Positions 53,015 through 61,116 of a DNA stretch of 64,000 nucleotides are shown piece after piece (position 1 is the first letter of the stretch; every line of letters begins with the position of its first letter). Both the position numbers and the translations under genes were made by a program. The DNA is from Prauserella muralis. GTDB taxonomy: Bacteria; Actinomycetota; Actinomycetes; Mycobacteriales; Pseudonocardiaceae. The notes under the pieces were generated by a model, which was not told where the DNA came from, did no database searches, and saw only the letters and a program-made list of their open reading frames with translations. Location of the stretch: positions 1,116,001 to 1,180,000 of the forward strand of contig NZ_MASW01000001.1 of assembly GCF_003202285.1 (NCBI RefSeq), written 5' to 3'.

Positions 53015-53590
53015 GTGAGCGTCGAGACCTGGCCGCACCATCTGCTGAGCCTGGAGGACTGGGAGGCCCTTCCCGAGGACACGCGGTATCGGTTCGAAGC
53101 GATAGAAGGGGTTCTTATCGTGGCGCCACGGCCTGTGTCGCTGCATCAGCGTGCGGTCACCCGGCTGGGCTACCTCCTCGATGAGCAACTCCCCACGGAA
53201 CTCAGCGCTCTTGCCGAGGTGGAAGTCCTCGTGGCCGAACACCCGCTGACGATCCGGGTGCCGGATGTCATTGTGGCCGCAGCGGCCCTCGTGGACGGCA
53301 ACGCGGCCCGGTTTCAGGCGGCGGACCTCACCCTTGCCGTCGAGATCCTCTCGGAGGGCTCACGGCGCACGGACACGGTGACCAAGTTCTCCGAGTACGC
53401 CGAGGTGGGCATCGAGCACTACTGGATCGTGGACCTCGACGACCCGGTGAGCATGACCACCTACCGGCTCATCGACGGCCACTACGAGAACTTCGGCGAG
53501 TTCTCCGGGCAGGCGACGCTCGATCTCGCGGGCAGCCCGATCACCCTCGACCTCGCCGCGCTCACGAGCAGCCGGGCACGGCGGCACTGA
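53015..53590 (+). CDS. Uma2-family (DUF820) putative endonuclease
   Basis: A 191-residue PD-(D/E)xK-fold protein. The core motif is seen in YRFEAIEGVLIVAP (Glu), IRVPDVIVAAAAL (PD) and LAVEILSEGSRRTDTVTK (ExLSxGS), followed by KFSEYAEVGIEHYWIVD. Uma2 proteins are abundant in actinobacteria and cyanobacteria; none has an established cellular role that I know. The GTG at 53015 follows AAGGAGG by six bases. It interrupts the sugar cluster and overlaps the convergent dehydrogenase by 29 bases, so it may be a later insertion. Confidence 0.9.
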   Translation: MSVETWPHHLLSLEDWEALPEDTRYRFEAIEGVLIVAPRPVSLHQRAVTRLGYLLDEQLPTELSALAEVEVLVAEHPLTIRVPDVIVAAAALVDGNAARFQAADLTLAVEILSEGSRRTDTVTKFSEYAEVGIEHYWIVDLDDPVSMTTYRLIDGHYENFGEFSGQATLDLAGSPITLDLAALTSSRARRH

Positions 53591-54536
53591 GCGCCGCCGC
53601 CACCGCCTCGTGCGCGGGCAGGATCGACGCCCGCTCGGCATCGGCGTCCGCCTCGCCGTCCAGCAGTGCCACGAACCGGTCCAGCTGCGTGGCCAGCGGT
53701 TCGGCGGCGGTCACCAGTTCCGGGATCTCCACGATGGTCTGCTGCCGGTAGCCTCGCCCCTCGGGCGTCGCCGCGTCGTGCGAGACGTGCCGGTGGATCG
53801 TGACGTCCCTGCGCAGCAGGTCGATCTCCACCATCCGGTCCAGTTCGGACACCACGAGCGAGCGCACCTTCCGCTGGCCCAGCCGGGACGCCGACACGGT
53901 GGCGAGCCCGCGCGGGAAGGTCAGCACCGCGTCGACCGTGTCCTCGGCGCCGTCGGCCGACGACGGGTGGAAATGCCCGGCGGCGGCCGTCGTGCGGGTA
54001 GGCGGGTGCCCGCCGAAGAACCGGATCGCCAGGTCGACGTCGTGCACCAGCAGGTCCCACGCCACGCCGGTGCGGATGCGCGGCGCGTACGGCCCGTGCC
54101 GCCGGGCCACGATGTGCACGGGGGCGTCGACGAGCGCAGTGGCCGTGAGCACGGCCGGGTTGTAGCGTTCCAGCAGCCCGCACATCAGCGGAATGCCCTT
54201 GTGCCGGGCGAGTTCCACGATCTCGCGGCAGGCGGCGACGTTGTCCGACAGCGGCTTCTCCACCAGCACCGGCTTGCCCGCGTCCAGCGCCGCGACCGCC
54301 TGCTTGTGGTGGAACTCGGTCGGTGAGGCGATCACCACGGCGTCCACATCGGACAGGGTGCCCATGCCGGGTGTCCACTCCGAGCCGTGCAGGCCGGCGA
54401 TGGCACGGCCCGCCTGTTCGCTCGGGTCGACGACGCGGGTGAGTGCCGTGCGTTCGTGCCGGCTGAGCACCCTTGCGTGCAGCGCGCCCATCGCCCCCGC
54501 GCCGACCAGGGCGACGCGAACAGTGCTTCGTCTCAC
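53562..54536 (-). CDS. Gfo/Idh/MocA-family sugar dehydrogenase (GnnA/WbpB-like)
   Basis: A 324-residue NAD(P)-dependent oxidoreductase. Rossmann VALVGAGAMGALHARVL, substrate lysine in VLVEKPLSDN (EKP, 92-94), and a second domain with GVAWDLLVHDVDLAIRFFGG. Relatives GnnA and WbpB oxidise the 3-hydroxyl of UDP-GlcNAc or its uronate to a 3-keto form, ready for transamination. It is coupled by GTGA to a DegT aminotransferase, the pairing known for 3-amino sugar formation. The stop overlaps the Uma2 gene by 29 bases. Confidence 0.85.
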   Translation of the reverse strand: MRRSTVRVALVGAGAMGALHARVLSRHERTALTRVVDPSEQAGRAIAGLHGSEWTPGMGTLSDVDAVVIASPTEFHHKQAVAALDAGKPVLVEKPLSDNVAACREIVELARHKGIPLMCGLLERYNPAVLTATALVDAPVHIVARRHGPYAPRIRTGVAWDLLVHDVDLAIRFFGGHPPTRTTAAAGHFHPSSADGAEDTVDAVLTFPRGLATVSASRLGQRKVRSLVVSELDRMVEIDLLRRDVTIHRHVSHDAATPEGRGYRQQTIVEIPELVTAAEPLATQLDRFVALLDGEADADAERASILPAHEAVAAALSAAVPGCS

Positions 54537-55639
54537 GCTCCGAGCTCCTCCCGCACCGTGGCGACGATCGTGTCCACCTGCGCGTCGCTGAGCGACGGGT
54601 GCACGGGCAGCGAGAGCACCTGCTCGGCCATCCGCGCCGCCACCGGGAAGTCCTCGACCGAGGCATCCGGCACCTGCGGGTGTCCGCGGTAGCAGTCGTG
54701 GTCGAACACCAGCCTCGGGTAGTACACGCCCGTGCCGATGCCACGGGCGGCCAGCGCCGTGGCCAGTTCGTCGCGGGACAGCATCGCGTGCGGTCCGATG
54801 AGCACCGTGTACTGGTGCCACACGTGCTCCCTGCCCGGCAGCACCGCCGGCAGGTCCAGCCCCGGCGTGCCCGCGAGCCCCTCCGAAAGGCGCCGGGCGT
54901 TGCGCCGCCGCGCCTCGGTGAGCTCGGAGAGCCGCCGCAACTGCGGGATGCCGACGGCGGCGTGCAGCTCGCTCATCCGGTAGTTGTGCCCGGGAACCTC
55001 GTACCGGTAGCGCGCCCGCATGCCCTGGTTGCGCAGCAGCCGTACCCGGCCGGCCAGCGCGTCGTCGTCGGTGGTGACGACCCCGCCCTCGGCCGTGGTG
55101 ACGTTCTTCGTGGCGTACAGCGAGAAACAGCCGACGCCGTGCGAACCCGCCGGCCTGCCGTCGAACGTCGCGCCCACCGCCTGCGCGGCGTCCTCCACCA
55201 GGTGCGCGCCGGACTCGGCGGCCAGTGCCGTGAGCTTGCCGAGGTCGGCGGGCTGACCGTAGAGGTGCACCGGCAGCAGCACCTTCGTGCGCGGGCCGAG
55301 CGCGGCGGCCACGGCGTCGGCGTCCAGCGCGAAGTCCGCCCGCGTGATGTCGGCGAACCGCGCGGTCGCGCCGGCCTCGAGGATCGCGTTGAGTGTCGCC
55401 GCGAACGTGAACGGCGAGGTCACCACCTCGTCCCCCGGCCGCAGGTCCAGCGCCTCGAGCGTCGCGACGAGCGCCGCCGTCCCGCTGCTCACCGCCACCG
55501 CGTGCCGGGTGCCCGCCACGTCCGCGAACGCGTGCTCGAACCGCTCGACCATGGGGCCCTGAGCCAGACCACCCGATCGGATGACTTCGGCCACGAGTGG
55601 TTCCGCGTCGCGGACATCTACCACAGTCAGCGGGATCAT
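54533..55639 (-). CDS. DegT-family sugar aminotransferase (second copy; GnnB/WbpE-like)
   Basis: A 368-residue PLP aminotransferase; PLP lysine is K178 in FSLYATKNVTTAEGG and D150 in HLVEDAAQAVGA. The opening LVAEVIRSGGLAQGPMVERFEHAFA and TSPFTFAATLNAILEAGA are typical of the WbpE/GnnB branch, and the YATKN(V/M)TT form of the lysine loop is common for 3-keto sugar substrates. Divergent from the LpxA-like gene with 102 bases between, and coupled to the Gfo/Idh dehydrogenase. A lysine loop differing from the first DegT (FHGRKG) argues for a different sugar. Confidence 0.9.
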   Translation of the reverse strand: MIPLTVVDVRDAEPLVAEVIRSGGLAQGPMVERFEHAFADVAGTRHAVAVSSGTAALVATLEALDLRPGDEVVTSPFTFAATLNAILEAGATARFADITRADFALDADAVAAALGPRTKVLLPVHLYGQPADLGKLTALAAESGAHLVEDAAQAVGATFDGRPAGSHGVGCFSLYATKNVTTAEGGVVTTDDDALAGRVRLLRNQGMRARYRYEVPGHNYRMSELHAAVGIPQLRRLSELTEARRRNARRLSEGLAGTPGLDLPAVLPGREHVWHQYTVLIGPHAMLSRDELATALAARGIGTGVYYPRLVFDHDCYRGHPQVPDASVEDFPVAARMAEQVLSLPVHPSLSDAQVDTIVATVREELGA

Positions 55640-55741
55640 GCGGTGGTACTTCCTTCTTCCGGGGGGACCGGGCGGATCGGCTACAGTGAGCGCCCGGTCA
55701 TGAAACCAGCTCGTCACTGGCGCGCCAACGAATGGATTCCC

Positions 55742-56461
55742 GTGGCTAACCGGATTCACCCGACCGCGCTCATCGGCGACGGTGTCGAACTCGGTGACGG
55801 TAACGTCATCGGCCCGTACACGGTGATCGTCGGCCCTACCCGGATCGGTGACGGCAACTGGATCGGTCCCCACGTCACGATCGGCACTCCCGCCGAGGAC
55901 CGGAACGGCCCGCATCCCGTGGCGTGGGACGACGGCACCGCCGGTGACCCCGCCCTCGACGGCCACGGCGTCCGCATCGGCGACGGCAACCGCATCCGCG
56001 AGTACGTGAGCATCCATCAGGGCACGCGCCGGGAGACCACCGTCGGCGACGGCGGCTACCTGCTGCGCGGCAGCCACGTCGGGCACGACGTCGTGCTCGG
56101 CGACGCGGTCACCCTCGCCTGCGACGTGCTGCTCGGCGGGCACACCCACGTGTGGGCGCACGCCAACGTCGGCATGGGCGCCGTGGTGCACCAGAACTGC
56201 CGGATCGGACCGGGCGCGATGATCGGCATGGGCGCGGCCGTACGCCGCGACGTCGGCGCCTTCCTCACCTGCGTCGGCAACCCCGCGCGGGTCACCGGCG
56301 TCAACGAGGTCGGGCTCGCCAGGCAGGGGCTGGACGGGCAGGCCGTCGCCGCGCTGACGCCGTGGCTGACCGGCAAGGGAGAACTCCCGGCGCGGGGCGT
56401 ACCCGAAAGCCTCTCTACCGTGTTGAAGGCATGGCACGAGCGTGAGCAACGGACCGGATAG
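55742..56461 (+). CDS. LpxA-like acyl-ACP:UDP-sugar acyltransferase
   Basis: A 239-residue left-handed beta-helix acyltransferase closely patterned on LpxA. It opens NRIHPTALIGDGVELGDGN and keeps H112, H115, H134 and H150, which sit exactly ten residues before E. coli LpxA H122, H125 (catalytic), H144 and H160. The tail GNPARVTGVNEVGLARQG is also LpxA-like. In Gram-negatives LpxA moves a hydroxyacyl chain from ACP to UDP-GlcNAc; an actinomycete should not make lipid A. The start is the GTG at 55742, with an ATG at 55700 possible. It is followed by ACP. Confidence 0.88.
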   Translation: MANRIHPTALIGDGVELGDGNVIGPYTVIVGPTRIGDGNWIGPHVTIGTPAEDRNGPHPVAWDDGTAGDPALDGHGVRIGDGNRIREYVSIHQGTRRETTVGDGGYLLRGSHVGHDVVLGDAVTLACDVLLGGHTHVWAHANVGMGAVVHQNCRIGPGAMIGMGAAVRRDVGAFLTCVGNPARVTGVNEVGLARQGLDGQAVAALTPWLTGKGELPARGVPESLSTVLKAWHEREQRTG

Positions 56462-56468
56462 GGGCGAC

Positions 56469-56726
56469 ATGGCGGACATCGCTGGCAGGCTGCGCGAGGT
56501 CTTCGTGACGACGCTGGAGCTCGACGAGGGCACCGACGTCGAGAATCTCGCCTACCGCGAGATCGAGGCGTGGGACTCGGTCGGGCACATGACGCTGGTC
56601 GCCGCCATCGAGGACGAGTTCGACGTGCAGCTCGACACCGACCAGGTGATCGACCTGAGCAGCTTCCGCGTCGCCGTTGACCTGCTCAGGAGCCTGCTGA
56701 GCGAGGACGTTCCGGTCCATGACTGA
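56469..56726 (+). CDS. Acyl carrier protein
   Basis: An 85-residue four-helix carrier protein. The phosphopantetheine serine is S37 in EIEAWDSVGHMTLV, followed by the usual AAIEDEFDVQLDTDQVIDL acidic helix. The ATG at 56469 follows AGGGGCG by five bases, so it is preferred over the GTG at 56442 inside the previous gene. It starts seven bases after the LpxA-like stop and overlaps the SDR gene by eight bases. Likely the acyl donor carrier for the LpxA-like enzyme. Confidence 0.93.
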   Translation: MADIAGRLREVFVTTLELDEGTDVENLAYREIEAWDSVGHMTLVAAIEDEFDVQLDTDQVIDLSSFRVAVDLLRSLLSEDVPVHD

Positions 56727-57453
56727 CCTGGCGGGCAGGGTCGCACTGGTCACGGGAGGCACCCGGGGCATCGGGCTGGCCACCGCGCGGGCCCTCGCCG
56801 ACGCCGGCGCCACCGTGGTGCTCACCGGGCGCGACGAGACCCGCGCCAAGGAGGCGGCCGCCTCGATCGGCGGCGCGGTCACCGGCAGGGCACTGGAGGT
56901 CGGCGACGCCTCCGCCGTCTCGGCGCTGGTCCGCGCCGTCGCCAAGGAGCACGGCCGCCTCGACATCGCCGTCGCCAACGCCGGAGTGCTCGAGGACGCG
57001 CTGGTCGGCATGATCCGTGAGGACCTCGTGGACCGCATGCTCGGCACCAACGTCGCCGGAACCATCCACACCGTGCAGGCGGCGGCGCGGGCCATGATGC
57101 GCAGGAAGGCCGGATCGATCGTGGTGCTCGCCTCGATCGTCGGCGAGCGCGGCAGCGCGGGTCAGACCGCCTACGCGGCGTCGAAGGCGGCCGTGGCCAA
57201 CGTGGCCCGCTCCACCGCCAAGGAACTCGGCCGCTACGGCATCCGCGTCAACGCCGTCGCGCCCGGGGTCATCGAGACCGACATGACCGCCCACCTCGGT
57301 GAGCGGGTGCTCGCCGACCGCGTCGAGCACACGCCTCTCGGCAGGCTCGGCACCGCCGACGAGGTCGCCAGGGTCATCCGGTTCCTCGCCGGTGACGAGG
57401 CGTCGTTCGTCACGGGACAGGTGCTCGGCGTGGACGGAGGGCTGGTGCTGTGA
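56719..57453 (+). CDS. FabG-like short-chain dehydrogenase (3-oxoacyl reductase)
   Basis: A 244-residue classical SDR. Cofactor loop VTGGTRGIGLATARALA, NAGVLED, catalytic S-Y-K in VVLASIVGERG then TAYAASKAAVANVARS, and VAPGVIETDMTA. It resembles FabG and would reduce a 3-oxoacyl-ACP to the 3-hydroxyacyl form. That product is the natural acyl donor of LpxA-type enzymes, so the gene fits between ACP and ligase. It overlaps both neighbours (ATG inside ACP; GTGA with the ligase). Confidence 0.92.
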   Translation: MTDLAGRVALVTGGTRGIGLATARALADAGATVVLTGRDETRAKEAAASIGGAVTGRALEVGDASAVSALVRAVAKEHGRLDIAVANAGVLEDALVGMIREDLVDRMLGTNVAGTIHTVQAAARAMMRRKAGSIVVLASIVGERGSAGQTAYAASKAAVANVARSTAKELGRYGIRVNAVAPGVIETDMTAHLGERVLADRVEHTPLGRLGTADEVARVIRFLAGDEASFVTGQVLGVDGGLVL

Positions 57454-58850
57454 GCTCGCTGATCGGTGACGGGGCGCGCCTCGTCGACGCCCCCACCGGC
57501 CAGGTGCTGGAGGGGGACGAGCTGGTCGCCGAGGTGCTGCGCGCAGGCGAGCGGCTGGCCGCACTGCCGCCCGGGGTGCTGTTCGCGCGCATCGGCGCCG
57601 ACCTGGACGGGGTACTGACCTACCTCGGCGCCTTCGAGGCAGGCCGGGCCGTGGCCCTGCTGGACCCCGGCCTCGACGCCGACCTGCTCACCGGGTTCGT
57701 GCGCCGGTTCCGGCCCGCCGCCGTACTCGGTGCTCCCGGCGCCCCGGCACCGGACGGCTACACGGCGCGCGACGGGCACTGGCTGCGCACCACCTCCGAC
57801 GGGATCGAGCCGCACCCCGACCTCGCGGTCCTGCTCGCCACCAGCGGCTCGACCGGCGACCCCCGGCTCGTGCGGCTGTCCCGGCGGGCCGTGCTGTCCA
57901 ACGCCGGGGCCATCGCCGACGCGCTCGGCATCCACCGTGGCGACCTCGCGCCCACGAGCCTGCCCCTGCACTACAGCTTCGGGCTGTCGGTGCTCAACTC
58001 CCACCTCGTACGCGGCGCCGGGGTGCTGGTGGAGCCGTCCGGGCTGCTGGAACGCGGGTTCTGGGACGCGGTCAGCCGCCACGGCGCCACGTCGCTGGCC
58101 GGGGTGCCCTACCACTACGAGATGCTGCACCGGCTCCGGTTCGACCCTCGCCGCTACCCGAGCCTGCGCACGCTGACGCAGGCGGGCGGCAAGCTGCGCA
58201 CGGAGCTCGTGGCCGAGTTCCACGACACGATGAACGCCGTCGGCGGGCGGATGTTCGTCATGTACGGGCAGACGGAGGCGGCGCCGCGCATGGCGACCCT
58301 GCCCGCGGAACGGCTGCCCGAGAAGCTCGGCTCGGCGGGCACGGCGCTGCCCGGTGGCGCGCTGTCCGTCCGCCGCGACGACGGCGCGGAGACCACGCAT
58401 CCCAAGATCGTCGGCGAGATCGTCTACCGCGGCCCGAACGTGATGATGGGCTACGCCGAGACCGCCGCGCAGCTCGCCCACGGCGACGAGATGGGCGGCG
58501 TGCTGGGCACCGGCGACCTCGGCTACCTCGACGAGGAAGGTTTCCTGTTCGTCACGGGCAGGCTCAAACGCATCGGCAAGGTGTTCGGCAACCGGGTGAA
58601 CCTCGACGACCTGGAACACGCGGCCCGCGCCACCGCCGAGGGCATCGAGGTGGTGGCGGCCGTCCCCGCGGGCGACAAGGTGGTGCTGTTCGCCGAGGGA
58701 GCGGGCGCCGAGAAGTGCAAGGCCGTGTCCCGCGCGCTCGCCGACCGGCTGCACCTGCACTCCAGCGGCTTCGACGTGCGGCCCATCGACACCGTCCCGC
58801 TGCTGGCCAGTGGCAAGATCGACTACCGCGTGCTGGAGCGCGGGCTGTGA
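57450..58850 (+). CDS. AMP-dependent acyl ligase
   Basis: A 466-residue adenylate-forming enzyme. ATP-binding P-loop LLATSGSTGDPRLVRLS, MFVMYGQTEAAPRMATLP (aromatic A8-type region), TGDLGYLDEEGFLFVTGRLKRIGKVFGNRVN (read as TGDLG, GFLFVTGR and the hinge) and the catalytic lysine in LLASGKIDYR. It activates an acid as acyl-AMP and passes it to ACP or CoA. It is shorter than average at its N-terminus. The GTG at 57450 and a GTGA overlap with the next gene make it part of the acyl operon. Chain length specificity cannot be read. Confidence 0.92.
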   Translation: MSSLIGDGARLVDAPTGQVLEGDELVAEVLRAGERLAALPPGVLFARIGADLDGVLTYLGAFEAGRAVALLDPGLDADLLTGFVRRFRPAAVLGAPGAPAPDGYTARDGHWLRTTSDGIEPHPDLAVLLATSGSTGDPRLVRLSRRAVLSNAGAIADALGIHRGDLAPTSLPLHYSFGLSVLNSHLVRGAGVLVEPSGLLERGFWDAVSRHGATSLAGVPYHYEMLHRLRFDPRRYPSLRTLTQAGGKLRTELVAEFHDTMNAVGGRMFVMYGQTEAAPRMATLPAERLPEKLGSAGTALPGGALSVRRDDGAETTHPKIVGEIVYRGPNVMMGYAETAAQLAHGDEMGGVLGTGDLGYLDEEGFLFVTGRLKRIGKVFGNRVNLDDLEHAARATAEGIEVVAAVPAGDKVVLFAEGAGAEKCKAVSRALADRLHLHSSGFDVRPIDTVPLLASGKIDYRVLERGL

Positions 58851-59890
58851 CCGGCACGCTCACCCACGCCGAGCGCGAGGCGCGGTTGCTGCCCGCGCTG
58901 GTGGAGCTCACCGCGCACCACCGCGCGCACTGCGCCGCCTACGACCGCATCCTGACCGCGCTGGGCACGCCCGACACCTTCGGCCGCATCGCGGACCTGC
59001 CCTGGCTGCCGGTGCGGCTGTTCAAGGAGCGCGAGCTCGCCAGCGTCGGCGCCGACGAGGTGTTCAAGGTGCTCACGTCCTCGGGCACCACCGGGGGAGC
59101 GCCGTCGCGGATCGTGCTCGACCGGGCGGCCGCCGCCGAGCAGCCCCGGCGGCTGGCGGAGGCGCTGCGGCCCGTGCTGGGCTCCCGGCGGCTGCCGATG
59201 CTGGTGGTGGACACGCCCTCGGTGATCGGGAACCGGCGTTCGTTCTCCGCGCGCGGGGCCGGGGTGCTCGGCATGGCGGCGTTCGGCCGCGACCATGTCT
59301 ACGCGCTGGACGAACACGAGCGGCCGGACGCGGAGGCGGTCACGCGGTTCCTGCGCAGGCACGGCCACACGCCGTTTCTGGTCTTCGGGTTCACGTTCCT
59401 CGTGTGGCAGTACCTGTACCCGCTGGCGCGCGAGCACTCCCTCGACCTGTCGCAGGGCATCCTCGTGCACTCGGGCGGCTGGAAGAAGCTCGCCGACCTC
59501 GCCGTCGACAACGCGGAGTTCCGCCGCCGCCTCGCCGCCGACACCGGGCTGAGGCGCGTGCACAACTACTACGGCATGGTCGAGCAGATCGGCACCGTGT
59601 TCGTGGAGGGCCCCTCCGGCGGCGCGCTGTACTGCCCCGACTTCGCCGACGTCGTGATCCGCGACCCGGTGACGTGGGCCGAGCAGCCGCTCGGCGAGCC
59701 CGGCGTGATCGAGGTGGTGAGCACGCTGCCCCGCTCGTATCCGGGACACGTGCTGCTCACCGAGGACCTCGGCGTGTGCCACGGCATCGACGACGGCGAC
59801 TGGCCCGGCAAGCGATTCTCCGTGCTCGGCAGGCTGCCGAAGGCCGAGGTGCGCGGCTGCTCCGACACCTACGCGGGTGCGGCGGCATGA
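58847..59890 (+). CDS. LuxE-like acyl-protein synthetase
   Basis: A 347-residue LuxE-type synthetase. FKVLTSSGTTGGAPSRIVLD is the ATP loop, followed by FLVFGFTFLVWQYLYPLA, ILVHSGGWKKLAD, HNYYGMVEQIGTVFVE and YPGHVLLTEDLG, all LuxE signatures. In luminous bacteria LuxE activates fatty acid and hands it to the LuxC reductase for aldehyde formation. Here no luxAB luciferase is present, so it serves another process. It overlaps both the ligase (GTGA) and the LuxC-like gene (ATGA). Confidence 0.9.
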   Translation: MTGTLTHAEREARLLPALVELTAHHRAHCAAYDRILTALGTPDTFGRIADLPWLPVRLFKERELASVGADEVFKVLTSSGTTGGAPSRIVLDRAAAAEQPRRLAEALRPVLGSRRLPMLVVDTPSVIGNRRSFSARGAGVLGMAAFGRDHVYALDEHERPDAEAVTRFLRRHGHTPFLVFGFTFLVWQYLYPLAREHSLDLSQGILVHSGGWKKLADLAVDNAEFRRRLAADTGLRRVHNYYGMVEQIGTVFVEGPSGGALYCPDFADVVIRDPVTWAEQPLGEPGVIEVVSTLPRSYPGHVLLTEDLGVCHGIDDGDWPGKRFSVLGRLPKAEVRGCSDTYAGAAA

Positions 59891-61116
59891 CCGGCCTGGT
59901 GCAGCGGTTTCCCGTCGCCGAGCCGGTGCGGCCGGAGGCGCTGGCCGCGCGGCTCGGTGAGGGCGAGCCGCTGCGGGTGGGCGACGAGCGCGTCGTGGCG
60001 TTTCTCGCCGCGTTCGCGCGCAGGCTGCTCGCGCCCGGCGTTGCCCGCCGCCATCCGGAACTGGCGTCGCTCGGGTTCTTCCTGCGCAAGCGGGAGCTGG
60101 CCTCGGCGCTGGAGCGGCTCGGTGAAGGGCTGCGCTTCCCGCGTGGGCTGGTCTTCCACGTGCCACCGGCCAACGTGGACACCGTGTTCGTGTACTCGTG
60201 GGCGCTGTCCGCGCTGGCGGGCAACCGCAACGTGGTGCGGGTGTCGCCGCGCGGCGGCGCGGCGACCACCGAGGTGCTGGCCGCGCTGAACGCCGCGTTG
60301 TCCGATGTCGACGCCGAGACGGCGCGCGTGATCGGCGCGACCCAGCGGATGGTGACCTACGACCGGGACGACGCCGCCGGCGCCGCGCTGTCGGCCGCCT
60401 GCGACCTGCGGGTGCTGTGGGGCGGCGACGCGACGATCGACGCACTGCGCCGCCACCCGCTGGCCCCGCATGCCCGCGACCTGACGTTTCCCGACCGCTC
60501 GTCGTTCGCCGTGGCGTCCGTGCGCGGCTGGCGGCAGGCCACCGCCGCGGAGCGGGAACGGGCCGCCCGTGGCTGCTACAGCGACGCCTACTGGTTCGGC
60601 CAAGCCGCCTGCTCGTCACCGCGGGCGCTGTTCTGGGTCGGCGGCGAGGCGGAGGCCGCCGAGGCCGCCGATGAGTTCCGCGCGCTGCTCGCCGCCGTGC
60701 TCGCCGCCGAGGGCCACGTCGGGGAGCCGGAGATGGCCGTTCGCAAGCGCGCGGGCGTGTACGCCGCGGCGGCCGACGGCACGGCCACCCGCATCGGCTT
60801 CGCCGGGGCGGGGGACGGGCTCGCGACCCTGGAGCTGGCCGAACCCGGTGCCTGGCCGAGGGACTGGCTCGGCGCGGGCACGTTCGCCTGCGCCGCCGTG
60901 CCCAGCCTCGCCGACCTCGTGCCGGTGGTCGCGCGCAGGGACCAGACCGTCACCTACTTCGGGTTCGGCCGCGACGAGCTGGCCGACTTCGCCACCCGGC
61001 TCGGTGGCCGGGGCGTGGACCGCATGGTGCCGTTCGGCTCGGCGCTGGCGTTCTCGGCGGTGTGGGACGGCTACGACCTGCTCGCCGAGTTCACCAGGCT
61101 GGTGACGATCCGATGA
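59887..61116 (+). CDS. LuxC-like acyl reductase
   Basis: A 409-residue acyl-CoA/acyl-protein reductase of the LuxC aldehyde-dehydrogenase-like family. Conserved areas are LGFFLRKRELASALERLG, FPRGLVFHVPPANVDTVFVYSW (cofactor side), VVRVSPRG and the region of the catalytic Cys, YWFGQAACSSPRALFWVG; the C-terminus has GRGVDRMVPFGSALAFSAVWDG. Together with the LuxE-like gene it could reduce an acyl chain to aldehyde. It overlaps LuxE-like and the next membrane gene by ATGA. Confidence 0.9.
   Translation: MTGLVQRFPVAEPVRPEALAARLGEGEPLRVGDERVVAFLAAFARRLLAPGVARRHPELASLGFFLRKRELASALERLGEGLRFPRGLVFHVPPANVDTVFVYSWALSALAGNRNVVRVSPRGGAATTEVLAALNAALSDVDAETARVIGATQRMVTYDRDDAAGAALSAACDLRVLWGGDATIDALRRHPLAPHARDLTFPDRSSFAVASVRGWRQATAAERERAARGCYSDAYWFGQAACSSPRALFWVGGEAEAAEAADEFRALLAAVLAAEGHVGEPEMAVRKRAGVYAAAADGTATRIGFAGAGDGLATLELAEPGAWPRDWLGAGTFACAAVPSLADLVPVVARRDQTVTYFGFGRDELADFATRLGGRGVDRMVPFGSALAFSAVWDGYDLLAEFTRLVTIR

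Noticed and set aside
55700-55741. ATG at 55700 as the LpxA-like start
   Set aside because: It adds 14 residues before NRIHPTA, where LpxA proteins normally begin. It cannot be excluded, as a TACAGT sits 12 bases upstream, but GTG 55742 is the better fit.
57450-61116. A bioluminescence (lux) operon
   Set aside because: LuxE- and LuxC-like proteins are present, but luxA, luxB and luxD are absent and the surrounding genes make sugar and acyl intermediates.
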